Shown in pieces: positions 1-9,293 of a DNA stretch of 64,000 bases (positions are counted from its first letter, which is position 1; each line of letters opens with the position of its first letter). Source of the DNA: VAZQ01 sp963821505 (GTDB lineage: Bacteria; Pseudomonadota; Alphaproteobacteria; Rhizobiales; Xanthobacteraceae); contig CAWGEH010000010.1 of the NCBI GenBank assembly GCA_963821505.1, positions 310,001 through 374,000 on the forward strand. Direction: 5' to 3'. The translations under genes were made by a program, and so were the position numbers. The notes under the pieces were generated by a model, which was given only the letters and a program-made list of their open reading frames with translations, was not told the DNA's origin and did not search any database.

Positions 1-51
1 GGCGGGCGCGCGCGACAACGGCCAAGGGCCCGACCCGACATCGACGGCGGG

Positions 52-92
52 TTGATCATCGCGGTTGACCATCGCGGTCGACATCGCGGTCT
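52..92. repeat. Short tandem repeat, about 13-bp unit
   Basis: About three imperfect copies of a unit resembling GTTGACCATCGCG lie in tandem upstream of the CBS-domain gene. The rest of positions 1-327 shows no convincing gene; an open frame continues upstream from the CBS gene but lacks a ribosome site. Confidence 0.5.
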
Positions 93-327
93 TGCGGCAA
101 CCCCCGTTCCGATCGATAATCCCCATGTCACGTCAGTGCCGTGCTCAGTCGCGGCTGCTGCGGAGAGCCGCCGAGCCGCTCGCTCTTGCGGCGGCACGCA
201 AGAACCAGTGGCTCGTCCGTGGCCGCGTGGAGCAGCTGACACGACGGAACTCGGTACCAAATCGGGCGTGACCAACACCGGCCGACAATCCGCGCCCCCG
301 GCGCAATGTCGGTCAAGGGAGGCGACG

Positions 328-759
328 ATGATCGTGAAAGCCATTCTCTCCGCCAAGGGCCGCGACGTGATTTCAATCGAGCCCACGGCAACTCTCGAAA
401 CCGCGGTGCGCACGCTCGCCGAGCATAAAATCGGCGCGCTGCTGGTGCTCGGCCCGGATCGCCGGGTCATCGGCATTCTGTCCGAGCGCGACATCGTGCG
501 CGTGCTCGCGGAGGGGGGCGCGGGCGTGCTGGCGCAGCCGCTGTCCCAGGTGATGACCCGCAAGGTGGTCACCTGCAGCGAGGCGGATACCGTCGGCGTG
601 CTCATGGAGCTGATGACCAGAGGCAAATTCCGCCACCTGCCGGTGGTCGAGGGCGATCAATTGATCGGGCTGGTGTCGATCGGCGACGTGGTCAAGCACC
701 GGCTCCAGGAAATGGAGCAGGAGTCCGCCGCGTTGCGCGACTATATCCAGACGGCATAA
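328..759 (+). CDS. Two-CBS-domain protein
   Basis: The 143-residue product is made almost only of two CBS domains, roughly residues 8-60 and 73-130. Such pairs bind adenine nucleotides (AMP, ATP or SAM) and usually regulate a partner enzyme or channel, but no partner is visible here. The second repeat carries the typical FRHLPVV and GLVSIGDVVK signatures. ATG 328 was chosen because AAGGGAGG precedes it at good spacing and because homologues of this cytoplasmic type begin MIVK or similar. The frame stays open further upstream without homology. Stand-alone CBS proteins of this length are common in Hyphomicrobiales; the ligand is not inferable. Confidence 0.9.
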   Translation: MIVKAILSAKGRDVISIEPTATLETAVRTLAEHKIGALLVLGPDRRVIGILSERDIVRVLAEGGAGVLAQPLSQVMTRKVVTCSEADTVGVLMELMTRGKFRHLPVVEGDQLIGLVSIGDVVKHRLQEMEQESAALRDYIQTA

Positions 760-784
760 GCCGGCGGACGGAGGAGGACCGACC

Positions 785-1450
785 TCAGACGGCGGAGGAG
801 TTCTCCGTAATGCCGTCGCTGGTCTGTCCTGCGTCGTTGGGCTTCCGTCCTGCGGCAGGACGCGCGATCGCGAACACTTTGTCGACCACGGAATAGTCGG
901 CGTAGCCGCAACGTGCGATCGGCTGCATGGCGGCCGTATCGAGGCGGCCGTTCTTGATGAAGCGGTCGTCGATATGCACGCCGACCACCTGCCCGAGCAC
1001 GACGTGGCGATGGGTGGATTTTCCCTCCAGGTCCTTGAGATCGATGATCTGCAGGAGCTTGCATTCGAGCGCGCAAGGCGAGGCCGCGACCCGCGGCGGC
1101 CGGACCAGCCGGCACGGGGCGGGAGCGAGGCCCGACCGCTCCATCTCGTTCACCCCGCGCGCAAATTGCGCCGACGTCTCGACCACGGCGGCGCGCAGGT
1201 CGAAGGTGGCGAGGCTGCAGACGAATTCCTTCGTCTCCTCCACGAACACGAGCGAGTCCTTGGGGCCTTCGCTGGAGAACAGCACGATCGGCGGCTCGTC
1301 GGATACCGCATTGAAGAACGAGTACGGCGCCAGGTTGATCTCGCCCTTTGCGCTCATCGAGGTGATCCAGCCGATCGGCCGCGGAGCGACGATCGCCTTG
1401 AAGGGATCGCGCGGAAGTCCATGGTCGTTCTTTGCCGTGTCGTAGAACAT
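785..1450 (-). CDS. Flavin reductase-like (FMN-binding split barrel) protein
   Basis: The 221-residue protein has the flavin reductase-like fold: an N-terminal FKAIVAPRPIGWITS segment, then NLAPYSFFNAVSDEPP, the usual FMN-contact region. Family members are NAD(P)H:FMN reductases of two-component monooxygenases or FMN-binding proteins of unknown role. The ATG at 1450 begins MFYDTAKND; the frame extends further upstream but only into low-complexity sequence overlapping the nitroreductase. It lies 31 bp downstream of the nitroreductase on the same strand, so both may be co-transcribed. Substrate unknown. Confidence 0.85.
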   Translation of the reverse strand: MFYDTAKNDHGLPRDPFKAIVAPRPIGWITSMSAKGEINLAPYSFFNAVSDEPPIVLFSSEGPKDSLVFVEETKEFVCSLATFDLRAAVVETSAQFARGVNEMERSGLAPAPCRLVRPPRVAASPCALECKLLQIIDLKDLEGKSTHRHVVLGQVVGVHIDDRFIKNGRLDTAAMQPIARCGYADYSVVDKVFAIARPAAGRKPNDAGQTSDGITENSSAV

Positions 1451-1481
1451 GATCGGATGTGGGCGTTGCGCCGAAGCGAGC

Positions 1482-2055
1482 CTAGCGGCTGGCGAAGCGG
1501 GTGGCGATTGCGTCGAGCGGGGGGCGGGGCCGGTCCTCGGGCGGCTCGCTCGGCCGGCCGATATGGACGAAGCCCGCGATGCGCTCGTTCGCCCCAAGGC
1601 CCAGCGCAGCGAGCACGCCGCGGTCATAGGCGTACCATTCGGTGATCCAGTTGGCGGCATAGCCGAGCGCGTGGGCGGCGAGCACGAAACTCATGGCGGC
1701 GGCGCCCGCCGACAGCACCTGCTCCCATTCCGGAATCTTCACGTGCGGCCCGGCGCGGCTCACCACCGCGATGACGAGTGGCGCGCGCGCGAGCCGCCCC
1801 CGCTCGGCTTCGACGTGCTCGGGCTTCGCCTGCGGGTATTTGGCGCGGAACGCCGCCACGATCGCCTCGCCGGCCGCGAGTCTCCGCCTCACCCTCGAAG
1901 ATGATGAAGCGCCACGGCACGAGCTTGCCGTGGTCGGGAACGCGCGACGCCACCGTCAACAGGGTCTCGATTTCGGCGGCCGACGGACCGGGGCCGGCAA
2001 GCTCGATCGGCTTGATCGAGCGTCGGGTCTTGAGCAGTTCGAGAGCATCAGGCAT
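1482..2055 (-). CDS. Nitroreductase family protein (YdjA-like), frameshifted
   Basis: Two overlapping frames together make one nitroreductase of about 190 residues: residues 1-57 from the frame starting at 2055 (MPDALELLKTRRS, then SRVPDHGKLVPWRF) and the rest from the frame starting near 1892 (KIPEWEQVLSAGAAAM, ITEWYAYDRG, GFVHIG). These are FMN-dependent NAD(P)H oxidoreductases. The frames join if one G is removed from the CC/GG pair at 1884-1885, giving EGEARLAAGEA across the junction. A GACTC motif lies within 3 bp of the extra base. The indel may be an assembly error or real decay; the conserved residues on both sides favour an error. Confidence 0.8.
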
Positions 2056-2103
2056 CGGTTTGATCCGCGCAGCAGGCGAGGCCTTGCGCTGGCTGCGCTG
2101 CGC

Positions 2104-2234
2104 CTAGCGCAGGTCCCGGAAAAAGTCCGCCCCGGACGTGATCCGGGGTGGCAAGCGGTTTTCCAAATGAGACACGCACAAAATCAAAGAGCCCGGAGCG
2201 CATCACGATTAAGCCCAATCGACCTGCGCTCTAG
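2104..2234. repeat. CTAG-bounded palindromic repeat, variant copy
   Basis: A degenerate member of the double-hairpin family found at 50192, 26559 and 36457. It begins CTAGCGCAGGTCCCGGAAAA, contains a GATCCGGGGTGG hairpin as at 16351, and ends GCGCTCTAG. It fills the gap between the nitroreductase and the next gene. Confidence 0.7.
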
Positions 2235-2309
2235 CATACGGCGGCAATGGTGACAAACCGCACTGCGGCGGCATGAATTTGCCGCGATTGCGGTTGAAAA
2301 CTGCCGCCC

Positions 2310-3353
2310 ATGAGGATCGGGGGGACGAGGACCGGCAGGGGGTGCCAACTCGTTTTGGCCACAGGCCTGTGGCTCGCGGCGCTGGGCGCCGCGGCCGATG
2401 CGCAATGGTTCGGCAACAGCCAAAGCTTCGACGATTCGTTCACGCTCCGTCCACCGAACGACGTGCCGTCGGTCCCGCACGGTCCGGCCCAGAGCCTCAC
2501 GCCTCCCGGCGGCAATGCGGCGCCCAAGGGACAGGTGCTGCAACCGCCGCCGGCGGCCAACCCCGGCGTGCAGGTCCATGCCGCGCCGGCCGTACCCGCC
2601 GGACAAGGCGCGCTCGCGCTCAGCGCGCGGTTCGGCCACGACCTGCCGGCCATCAACGGCGGATTGCATTGGCGGGTCTTTCGCACCGAGCAGAATGGTG
2701 TTCCGCGCATCGTCAAGGAAGACAAGGGATCCGCGCCCACCTTCGTCCTGCCGCCCGGCCCTTACGTCGTCAGCGTCGGCTTCGGGCTTGCGAACGTGAC
2801 CAAGGCCGTGCAGGTGCGCGCGGAAACGGTGAAGGACGTCTTCGAGATTCCCGCCGGCGGATTGCGTATCGAAGGCCGCGTCGGCGACGCGCGCATCCCG
2901 CCGGGGCAGATTTCGTTCGAGCTCTACAAGGGCAGCCAGTTCGAGCCCGGCGACAAGCGGCCGATCGCCACCGGCATTGCGACCGGCGATCTCATCCTGG
3001 TGCCTGAAGGCACCTATCACATCGTGTCGAACTACGGCGACGCCAATGCGACCGTGCGTTCCGATATCCGCGTGCAGGCCGGCAAGCTCACCGACACCAC
3101 GATCAACCATCGCGCCGCCATCATTACGCTCAAGCTCGTGAACGAGCCGGGCGGCGAAGCCCGCGCCAATACCCAATGGTCGGTGCTCACGCCGGGCGGC
3201 GACGTGATCAAGGAATCGATCGGCGCCTTCCCGCGGGTGATCCTGGCCGAGGGCGACTATCGGGCGATCGCCCGCAACGACAACAAGACCTACGAGGGCG
3301 AATTCCGGGTGGTCAACGGCGTCGACCGCGAAGTCGAGGTCATGGCGCGCTGA
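2310..3353 (+). CDS. Secreted protein of unknown function
   Basis: The 347-residue product starts with a likely signal peptide (basic MRIGGTRTGRG, then a hydrophobic stretch ending AAADA-Q near residue 31). A Pro/Gly/Ala-rich linker follows to about residue 105, then beta-rich segments such as LPPGPYVVSVGFG and LAEGDYRAIARNDN. These look like repeated carboxypeptidase-regulatory or immunoglobulin-like modules. No catalytic motif is seen. It is probably periplasmic or surface-exposed. Similar proteins are annotated only as hypothetical in Hyphomicrobiales, as far as I can recall. The gene is not obviously part of an operon. Confidence 0.75.
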   Translation: MRIGGTRTGRGCQLVLATGLWLAALGAAADAQWFGNSQSFDDSFTLRPPNDVPSVPHGPAQSLTPPGGNAAPKGQVLQPPPAANPGVQVHAAPAVPAGQGALALSARFGHDLPAINGGLHWRVFRTEQNGVPRIVKEDKGSAPTFVLPPGPYVVSVGFGLANVTKAVQVRAETVKDVFEIPAGGLRIEGRVGDARIPPGQISFELYKGSQFEPGDKRPIATGIATGDLILVPEGTYHIVSNYGDANATVRSDIRVQAGKLTDTTINHRAAIITLKLVNEPGGEARANTQWSVLTPGGDVIKESIGAFPRVILAEGDYRAIARNDNKTYEGEFRVVNGVDREVEVMAR

Positions 3354-3411
3354 GCTGAGGCGTCGTCGCCGCCGCTGGAGAGGCGCGCATCCCGCGCAGC
3401 GCACGTGATCT

Positions 3412-3535
3412 CCTGTCCCGGGCGGAGCGCAGCAAGCACGCAGCGACGCGCCGCAGACCCGGGATCGTTACGGACATGGCCCGTGGAACGGTCGCGGACC
3501 AGCGGTGCACCGCTCTACAGCGCAATAAGCTTGCG
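3412..3535. repeat. Interspersed repeat, TCCCGGGC-GCAGCG type, copy 1
   Basis: The sequence begins TCCCGGGCGGAGCGCAGCA and continues through GCAGACCCGGGATCGTTACG and AGCGGTGCACCGCT. The same order of blocks recurs at 3955-4135. Repeats of this appearance are common between genes in Bradyrhizobium relatives. No gene is seen in the rest of the interval from 3354 to 3620. Confidence 0.6.
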
Positions 3536-3620
3536 CGGATTGCACGCCGTGCCGCAGCTCGACCGGAATGAGGCGCGACGCCGCGATCCGGCGGGGTCCG
3601 CGGGACGAGGGAGGAGCGGC

Positions 3621-3860
3621 ATGACTGGGCTGCGCGCGACCGCCGTCATGCTGCTGCTCGTCGGCGTTGCTGCGGCCGAGGCGGCGCCGCTGGTGCCGCC
3701 GAGCGACCAGCCCGGTCGCGAGCGCTACCGCTTCGCGCCGTCGCCGCTCGACCGCTTCGTCGAGCCGAACCCGCCGGCCAAGCCGCTGCTGCGCTGGGAC
3801 TGCGACCCCCACGGCGCCGCGCGCACGAAGCCGCGCGCGAGGCGACACCGCGATTGCTGA
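3621..3860 (+). CDS. Small secreted protein
   Basis: The 79-residue product begins MTGLRATAVMLLLVGVAAAE, a clear signal peptide with a likely cleavage after AEAA. The mature part is Pro- and Arg-rich with one Cys-Asp-Pro motif. The ATG at 3621 is preceded by GAGGAG at proper spacing, which is the main support for the start; the frame stays open upstream through a repeat. Function unknown. The distal end is basic and may be poorly conserved. Confidence 0.6.
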   Translation: MTGLRATAVMLLLVGVAAAEAAPLVPPSDQPGRERYRFAPSPLDRFVEPNPPAKPLLRWDCDPHGAARTKPRARRHRDC

Positions 3861-3890
3861 CCGAACCCACTTGCATCCCGAAGGCGCTCA

Positions 3891-3950
3891 TTAGCGCATG
3901 TTCCGGAAAAGTGGGAATCACGAATTCGACCCAATCGGGATGCGCTCTAA
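3891..3950. repeat. CTAG-type palindromic repeat, short copy
   Basis: Reads TTAGCGCATGTTCCGGAAAA, then a shortened middle, then CGGGATGCGCTCTAA. It matches both outer arms of the full element at 36457 in the same orientation, with the inner part of the first hairpin deleted. Confidence 0.8.
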
Positions 3951-3954
3951 TGGG

Positions 3955-4135
3955 TGTCCCGGGCGCAGCGCAGCATGAGCGAAGCGAAATGTTGCGCTGC
4001 AGACCCGGGATCGTTCCGATCCGTGGCGGTCCCGGATCAGCGGTGCACCGCTACGCAGCGTGCAGTCGGGCTTTTGCAGATTGCGTCGCCTCGTCTGCGC
4101 TGCTGCGCGCTGCACCGCATCCGGGACACGGACTC
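3955..4135. repeat. Interspersed repeat, TCCCGGGC-GCAGCG type, copy 2
   Basis: Second copy of the repeat at 3412, starting TCCCGGGCGCAGCGCAGCA and containing GCAGACCCGGGATCGTTCCG and AGCGGTGCACCGCT. It separates the short palindromic repeat from the 3' end of thrS; no gene lies in it. Confidence 0.6.
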
Positions 4136-4150
4136 GGTTGACGCGGCCGC

Positions 4151-6094
4151 CTACGCCGCCTGCTTCATCCTTCTGACATCCGGCGCGACCGCCTCGTCCG
4201 CGAGGGCGGCGAGCGCGGCGTCGAGCGGCAGCACGCTCTGGCCCTCCTTGCCGAGGCGGCGGATCGACACGGTGCGCTCGGCCGCTTCCTTGCGCCCGAC
4301 CACGAGCAGCGCCGGCACCTTGGCGAGCGAATGCTCGCGCACCTTGTAGTTGATCTTCTCGTTGCGCAGGTCGCCCTCGACACGCAGCCCCACCCGCTGC
4401 GCCGCCGCCACCACCTCGCGCGCATAGGCATCGGCGTCGTCGGTGATGGTGGCGACCACCGCCTGCAGCGGGGAGAGCCAGAGCGGCAGGTGGCCGGCAT
4501 AATGCTCGAGCAGGATGCCGAAGAAGCGCTCGAGCGAGCCGAACATGGCGCGGTGGAGCATCACCGGCGTCACCTTGTTCGAATGCTCATCGATATAGAA
4601 GGCGCCGAGCCGGCCCGGCATGTTGAGATCGACCTGCACCGTGCCGCACTGCCAGTCGCGGCCGATGGCGTCGCGCAGCACGTATTCGAGCTTGGGGCCG
4701 TAGAACGCGCCTTCGCCCTTGTTGAGCGTCCAGGGCCGGCCGGAGGCCTGGAGCGCGGCCATCAGCGCGGCCTCGGCCTTGTCCCACACCGCGTCGTCGC
4801 CGATGCGCTTGTCGGGGCGGTCGGAGAATTTGACGGTGACGTCGGAAAAACCGAAGTCCTCGTAGATCGAGAGGATCAGGTCGTTCATCGCGAGCGATTC
4901 GGCGGCGATCTGCTCCTCGGTGATGAAGACGTGCGCATCGTCCTGGGTGAAGGCGCGCACGCGCATCAGGCCGTGCAGGGCGCCCGAAGGCTCGAAGCGA
5001 TGCACCTTGCCGAACTCGGCGAGCTTGAACGGCAGATCGCGGTACGACTTCAGCCCGTTCTTGAAGATCTGGATGTGGCCCGGGCAGTTCATCGGCTTGA
5101 CCACGAAGGTGCGCTCGTCGTCTTCCCGCGGCTGCGTCAAGAACATGTTTTCGCGGAACGTCGCCATGTGACCGGAGGCGACCCAGAGCGAGGAGTCCAT
5201 GAGCTGCGGCGAGTTGACCTCGACATAGCCGGCCGCGCTCTGGCGGCGACGGATATAGCTTTCGAGCATCCGGAACAGCGTCCAGCCCTTCGGATGCCAG
5301 AATACCGAGCCGGGGGCTTCTTCCTGGAAGTGGAACAGGTCCATCTCGCGGCCGAGCTTGCGGTGGTCGCGCTTCTCCGCCTCCTCGAGCTGCTTGAGAT
5401 AGGCGTCGAGCTCCTCCTGCTTGGCGAAAGCGGTGCCGTAGATGCGGCTGAGCATTTCGCGGTTGGAATCCCCGCGCCAATAGGCGCCCGCGACCTTCAT
5501 CAGCTTGAAGGCGCTGCCGACCTTGCCGGTCGAGGTCATGTGCGGGCCGCGGCAGAGGTCGAACCAGTCGCCCTGCTTGTAGATCTTGATTTGCTGGTCG
5601 TCCGGGATGGCGTCGACCAGTTCGACCTTGAACAGCTCGCCCTTGTCGCGGAACACGCGCTTGGCCTCGTCGCGCGACCACACCTCCTTGGTGAAAGGTT
5701 TGTCGCGCGCGATGATCTCGCGCATCTTGTTCTCGATCGCCTCGAAGTCCTCCGGCGTGAACGGCTGGTTGCGGAAGAAGTCGTAGTAGAAGCCGTTCTC
5801 GATCACCGGGCCGATGGTGACCTGCGTGCCCGGCCACAGCGTCTGCACGGCCTCGGCCAGCACGTGCGCGGCGTCGTGCCGGATAAGCTCCAGCGCGCGC
5901 GGGTCGTCGCGGCTGACGAACTCGATCTTGGCGTCGCGCTCGATCGGGTCGTTGAGATCCGCGAGCGCGCCGTCGAGCGCCATGGCGACCGTGCGCTTGG
6001 CGAGCGAAGGCGAAATGCTCTTGGCGATATCGAGCCCGGTCGAGCCCTTGGGATAGTCCCGGCGCGCGCCGTCGGGAAAGGTCAGCGCGACCAT
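4151..6094 (-). CDS. thrS: Threonine--tRNA ligase
   Basis: The 647-residue product has the full bacterial ThrRS order: an N-terminal TGS domain (about 1-60), the second additional (editing) domain with HDAAHVLAEAV and the HMTSTGK/GAYWRGDS region, the class II catalytic core (motif 2 RVRAFTQDDAHVF, motif 3 LHRAMFGSLERF) and a C-terminal anticodon-binding domain (RVGLRVEGDLRNEKINYKVRE). It charges tRNA-Thr in the cytosol. The start at 6094 is chosen over 6115 because AGGAG at 6102-6106 sits 7 bp upstream. It stands alone on this strand. Confidence 0.97.
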   Translation of the reverse strand: MVALTFPDGARRDYPKGSTGLDIAKSISPSLAKRTVAMALDGALADLNDPIERDAKIEFVSRDDPRALELIRHDAAHVLAEAVQTLWPGTQVTIGPVIENGFYYDFFRNQPFTPEDFEAIENKMREIIARDKPFTKEVWSRDEAKRVFRDKGELFKVELVDAIPDDQQIKIYKQGDWFDLCRGPHMTSTGKVGSAFKLMKVAGAYWRGDSNREMLSRIYGTAFAKQEELDAYLKQLEEAEKRDHRKLGREMDLFHFQEEAPGSVFWHPKGWTLFRMLESYIRRRQSAAGYVEVNSPQLMDSSLWVASGHMATFRENMFLTQPREDDERTFVVKPMNCPGHIQIFKNGLKSYRDLPFKLAEFGKVHRFEPSGALHGLMRVRAFTQDDAHVFITEEQIAAESLAMNDLILSIYEDFGFSDVTVKFSDRPDKRIGDDAVWDKAEAALMAALQASGRPWTLNKGEGAFYGPKLEYVLRDAIGRDWQCGTVQVDLNMPGRLGAFYIDEHSNKVTPVMLHRAMFGSLERFFGILLEHYAGHLPLWLSPLQAVVATITDDADAYAREVVAAAQRVGLRVEGDLRNEKINYKVREHSLAKVPALLVVGRKEAAERTVSIRRLGKEGQSVLPLDAALAALADEAVAPDVRRMKQAA

Positions 6095-6115
6095 CGTCTC
6101 ACTCCTGTTGCTCAC

Positions 6116-6427
6116 TCGCTGCCTACGAACGCAGGTAAGCGCAGTTCATTCCGCCGCGCCTATTGGGGACGGCGGGCGGAGGGGTGGTTAGATCATGGCA
6201 GCGGAACTTGCAACCCCGAGGAGCGCACGCGAGTACACGTTGAGTGGCGGCGCCTCATGATCCCGTCCGACATGGGCGCTGTGCTGGGCTGCTTCGCTCG
6301 TTGGCGTGCGGGTTGGTAGGGACGCGGCGCCCGCCACCGCTGGGCCGGCACCGGGGGCCGGATTTCTTCGCATCGGTATGGCAGTCCGCGAAGGAGGGAT
6401 GGGCATCGCGATGGCGAGGACCATGCC
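6116..6427. other. Intergenic stretch without a supported gene
   Basis: This 312-bp stretch separates the 5' end of thrS from the 3' end of the pentapeptide gene. Open frames here lack ribosome sites and protein-like composition. It should hold the thrS promoter, but I could not pick convincing -35/-10 boxes. Confidence 0.4.
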
Positions 6428-8467
6428 TCATTCGACTTTGTGCCCCGCCATTGATCGCAACCGTCTCTGGGTGGAAAGATTCAATTGCGTGGCACCCGGG
6501 CACGGCTTGTCAACTCCCGCGAGGCCGCGGGCGATGATCTTGGCGCGCGAAGAGCTATAGGACTCCATCCAATATCCGGACCAGATCGCAGCGATGCCGT
6601 CCGCTATGTAGAAATCCTCTGGCTCTTCCCTACAGGCCAGGTCGACCACTTCAGCGGCCTGCTGCGTTTCATGCTCGGCCTTGGGCGCGGCCTTGCTCGC
6701 GCATTCAAGCCAAGCTTCCTTCCAAATCTTCGTGTCGGGTTGGTCTGGTTCTTTGGGCAAACGTTCAAGTACGCGATCGCGTATCTCGTCGCGCTTTTCA
6801 GGCGGCACGTCTGTCAGTAGTTCTTCGATAAAATGGTCAACCGGCTTTGGAGAATAACTGTAGCTTGGGTAGTCTTGTGTTTTGTCGCGGACGACAAGCG
6901 ATGGCTCGAAAACGGGTGAGCCGACTTGTGCTTTCTCGCACTTGTCGATCCGGGTGCGCCAGAGGGCCGCTTGCAGGAACTCGGCATGATCAAGTCTGCT
7001 TCCCTGAAGGTCGGCCCCTTGCAGTTGAGTCTTGCCGAGATAGCTTGCCTCTAGGTCTGCGCCCGCAATCAAGGCGGTCTGAAGGTCAGCCCCCCCAAAA
7101 AATGAGCCGCTAAAATCTGTTTTTGTTAAGTCTGCCGCTTGCAATCTGGCGCCCTTGAAATCGGCCGCCTCGAACCAAGCATTTGCGATCGAGGCGCCGG
7201 TCAGTTGCGCATCTGAAAACACAGCCCCGCGGGCACTTGCAAAATCCAGCTTGGCCCCCGGTAGTTTTGCGGACAAAAATATAGCGCCATCGATTCTTGC
7301 ACTGTGGAGGGAAGCGCCGCGAAGCGATGCAAACTGGAAGCCAGCGCCTTGGAGTCTGGCGTCCAGCAGGTTCGCGCCATCAAGAACGGCCCCAGCAAAT
7401 GACGCGCCTTGAAGTTCCGAAAACTCAAAATCTGCCCCGATCAGGGAAGCGCCGATGAAATCGACGTGGCGGAGGTCCGCGCCAGCAAATAATCCGCAAC
7501 GAAAATCTCGATTTTGAAAACTATGCATTCGAATGGTCTGGTGGGGCGCTATTCCGCGCTGTTTTGCGGCGCTGGTCACTTTTGCCAGCCTTTCGTCATC
7601 AACGACGTCCAACAAATTCACAAGAACAATCCGATCAAAATTTGATGGCAGGAACCTGACAAGAAAACCCGAACGGCTGCACTCCTGCGGAGCGATGGGA
7701 CGCATGGCGGATTGAGAAGGAGCGGAGTTTTTCGGGAATTGCCGTAGCCACCGCCCATGGAGCTCGCCGGGAAATGTCGCCAGACACACGGAGACGAGAA
7801 CGAACAACGCGATAGCCGCCAGGGTGATTGGCTGCCGCATCAGGCGTCGCCATTCGACGTCCCGTCGGGCATCGAGCGCCAGCGGCCACAGCAGCAACAC
7901 GGTCGCGAGCTCGACGAAAATAAGCATGCGGTGCGTCCATGTAACAAAATGGCTATGGTAGGGCAGGAACTTGAATTGGAACACCAAGAGTACGAGCACG
8001 GGAGCGATCGCGAGCGTAATCCAGGCGGTCAGTTTGAGAATTCCACCCAGCGCGCCTTCGCGCTCTCGTGGTGATCCCGCAAAGATCTGGGCGAACAGGG
8101 TATTGGCCAGCCGTTGCCGCATTGCGACGTTGGCCGGCGGGGGCTTTACCGCCCGATCGAGAGCCTCGTTGTACGCCACCGCCGTGCGCCCTAGCAGCAG
8201 CACCTGCAAGAGCACGTAGCCGTGAAAGATCACGAACAAGATCGGCGCGAGAAAGAAGAAGCCCCATAGGGGCAGGTCGATGTTGAGCACCGGCAGCTTG
8301 ACAGGATCTTCGAGGAAAAGCTGACGGTGCGTGACTGTCCCCGCTGCGATGACGAGATAGAGTGCGAAGAGGAGATAACTGAGCCAGATCGTCGAGACGC
8401 GGACGGCGGAGTCGTTGAGCGACCGTTCCAGCGCGACCACGTCAAAGGGATCGAGCTTTTCCGCCAT
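6428..8467 (-). CDS. Membrane-anchored pentapeptide-repeat protein
   Basis: The 679-residue protein has about five hydrophobic segments in its first 240 residues, such as IWLSYLLFALYLVIAAGTV and GFFFLAPILFVIFHGYVLL. A long run of pentapeptide repeats follows at roughly 335-515 (A-D/N-L-x-x pattern: GADLRHVDFIGASLIGADF and onward), then an acidic soluble tail of about 150 residues. Pentapeptide repeats form a right-handed beta-helix used for protein contacts; no enzymatic motif is seen. Base composition is clearly lower in GC than its neighbours and codon use differs, which suggests acquisition by transfer. The start at 8467 (MAEKLDPFD) has GAGGCGGG upstream; a TTG at 8524 is also in frame. 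Confidence 0.8.
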   Translation of the reverse strand: MAEKLDPFDVVALERSLNDSAVRVSTIWLSYLLFALYLVIAAGTVTHRQLFLEDPVKLPVLNIDLPLWGFFFLAPILFVIFHGYVLLQVLLLGRTAVAYNEALDRAVKPPPANVAMRQRLANTLFAQIFAGSPREREGALGGILKLTAWITLAIAPVLVLLVFQFKFLPYHSHFVTWTHRMLIFVELATVLLLWPLALDARRDVEWRRLMRQPITLAAIALFVLVSVCLATFPGELHGRWLRQFPKNSAPSQSAMRPIAPQECSRSGFLVRFLPSNFDRIVLVNLLDVVDDERLAKVTSAAKQRGIAPHQTIRMHSFQNRDFRCGLFAGADLRHVDFIGASLIGADFEFSELQGASFAGAVLDGANLLDARLQGAGFQFASLRGASLHSARIDGAIFLSAKLPGAKLDFASARGAVFSDAQLTGASIANAWFEAADFKGARLQAADLTKTDFSGSFFGGADLQTALIAGADLEASYLGKTQLQGADLQGSRLDHAEFLQAALWRTRIDKCEKAQVGSPVFEPSLVVRDKTQDYPSYSYSPKPVDHFIEELLTDVPPEKRDEIRDRVLERLPKEPDQPDTKIWKEAWLECASKAAPKAEHETQQAAEVVDLACREEPEDFYIADGIAAIWSGYWMESYSSSRAKIIARGLAGVDKPCPGATQLNLSTQRRLRSMAGHKVE

Positions 8468-8712
8468 AGCCCGCCTCGCTATCGCAATGGTTGCAATTCT
8501 CTCCTCATTCCCGCACTCTCGCAAGTGGCTCGATGCAGGGGGGACCTAAGTACGGGGGGCCGGCTGGTGGGAACGCGCCCATGGGCAGAACTCGCCGCAA
8601 ACGGGCCCACAAATGAGAGCGAGGTCGGGGTCTGTTCGAGCGGCGTGTCGTGGCAACTCGACTCATCTGCGGACGCGGGCAAGCACAGCGAAGGCTCGAG
8701 CGAGGGAGCGGC

Positions 8713-9069
8713 TCAGACGCCCGACGCGCGTTCGATCGCGCAGTTGGTCCCGCGCCAGCGGCCGTAGCGCCAGGGCAGGTACCAGCGCGCGTCCCCAGGC
8801 AACGACGGCGGCACGAAATCGAGCCCGGAGGTCCCAAAGGGATGACAGCGGCAGAGCCGCGCCAGCGTCATCCAGCCGCCCGCCCACAGGCCGAAGCGAC
8901 CGATGGCTTCGTCAGCATAAGCGGAGCAGGTCGGCAGGTGACGGCAACTGGCTCCGGTCAATGCCGCGAGCGTATAGCGGTAGGATTTGACCAGCCCGCG
9001 GGCGGCGAATCCGGGCAGGCGGGCGAGGTGTGCGCCGAATATGCTCAGCCCCTTATGTTGCCGGTCCAT
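8713..9069 (-). CDS. yidD: Membrane protein insertion efficiency factor YidD
   Basis: The 118-residue protein has the YidD signature: YRYTLAALTGASCRHLPTCS, Cys-rich (C-x5-C), then YADEAIGRFG and RLCRCHPFG. It is a small amphipathic protein at the inner face of the membrane that assists the YidC insertase. It is often found with rnpA/yidC but here stands apart, upstream of the pentapeptide gene. The C-terminal tail (WRYGRWRGTNCAIERASGV) is longer than in the shortest homologues. ATG at 9069. Confidence 0.93.
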   Translation of the reverse strand: MDRQHKGLSIFGAHLARLPGFAARGLVKSYRYTLAALTGASCRHLPTCSAYADEAIGRFGLWAGGWMTLARLCRCHPFGTSGLDFVPPSLPGDARWYLPWRYGRWRGTNCAIERASGV

Positions 9070-9293
9070 TTCCCGTCGCTCGCGGAGAATCGTTGCCGCC
9101 GCCTTGTCGGGGCCCCTCTCTACATAATTGTGGCGGCCCGCGAGGTCAGGGTCTGCGCCAAAAATAGGCGTTCGCAGGCGGTTTTTCGGACTAGACCCGA
9201 ATCCCTGCCGCCTCTAAAACGGGCAAGGCAAACTGTGGGACACAGGCGCCTTCGACCGACGTCGCTCAAGAAACGTCAGGCAAGGCGTCATTG

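Noticed and set aside
4331..6319. 662-codon open frame antisense to thrS
   Set aside because: Shadow of thrS; His/Glu/Asp-rich pattern typical of antisense frames in GC-rich genes.
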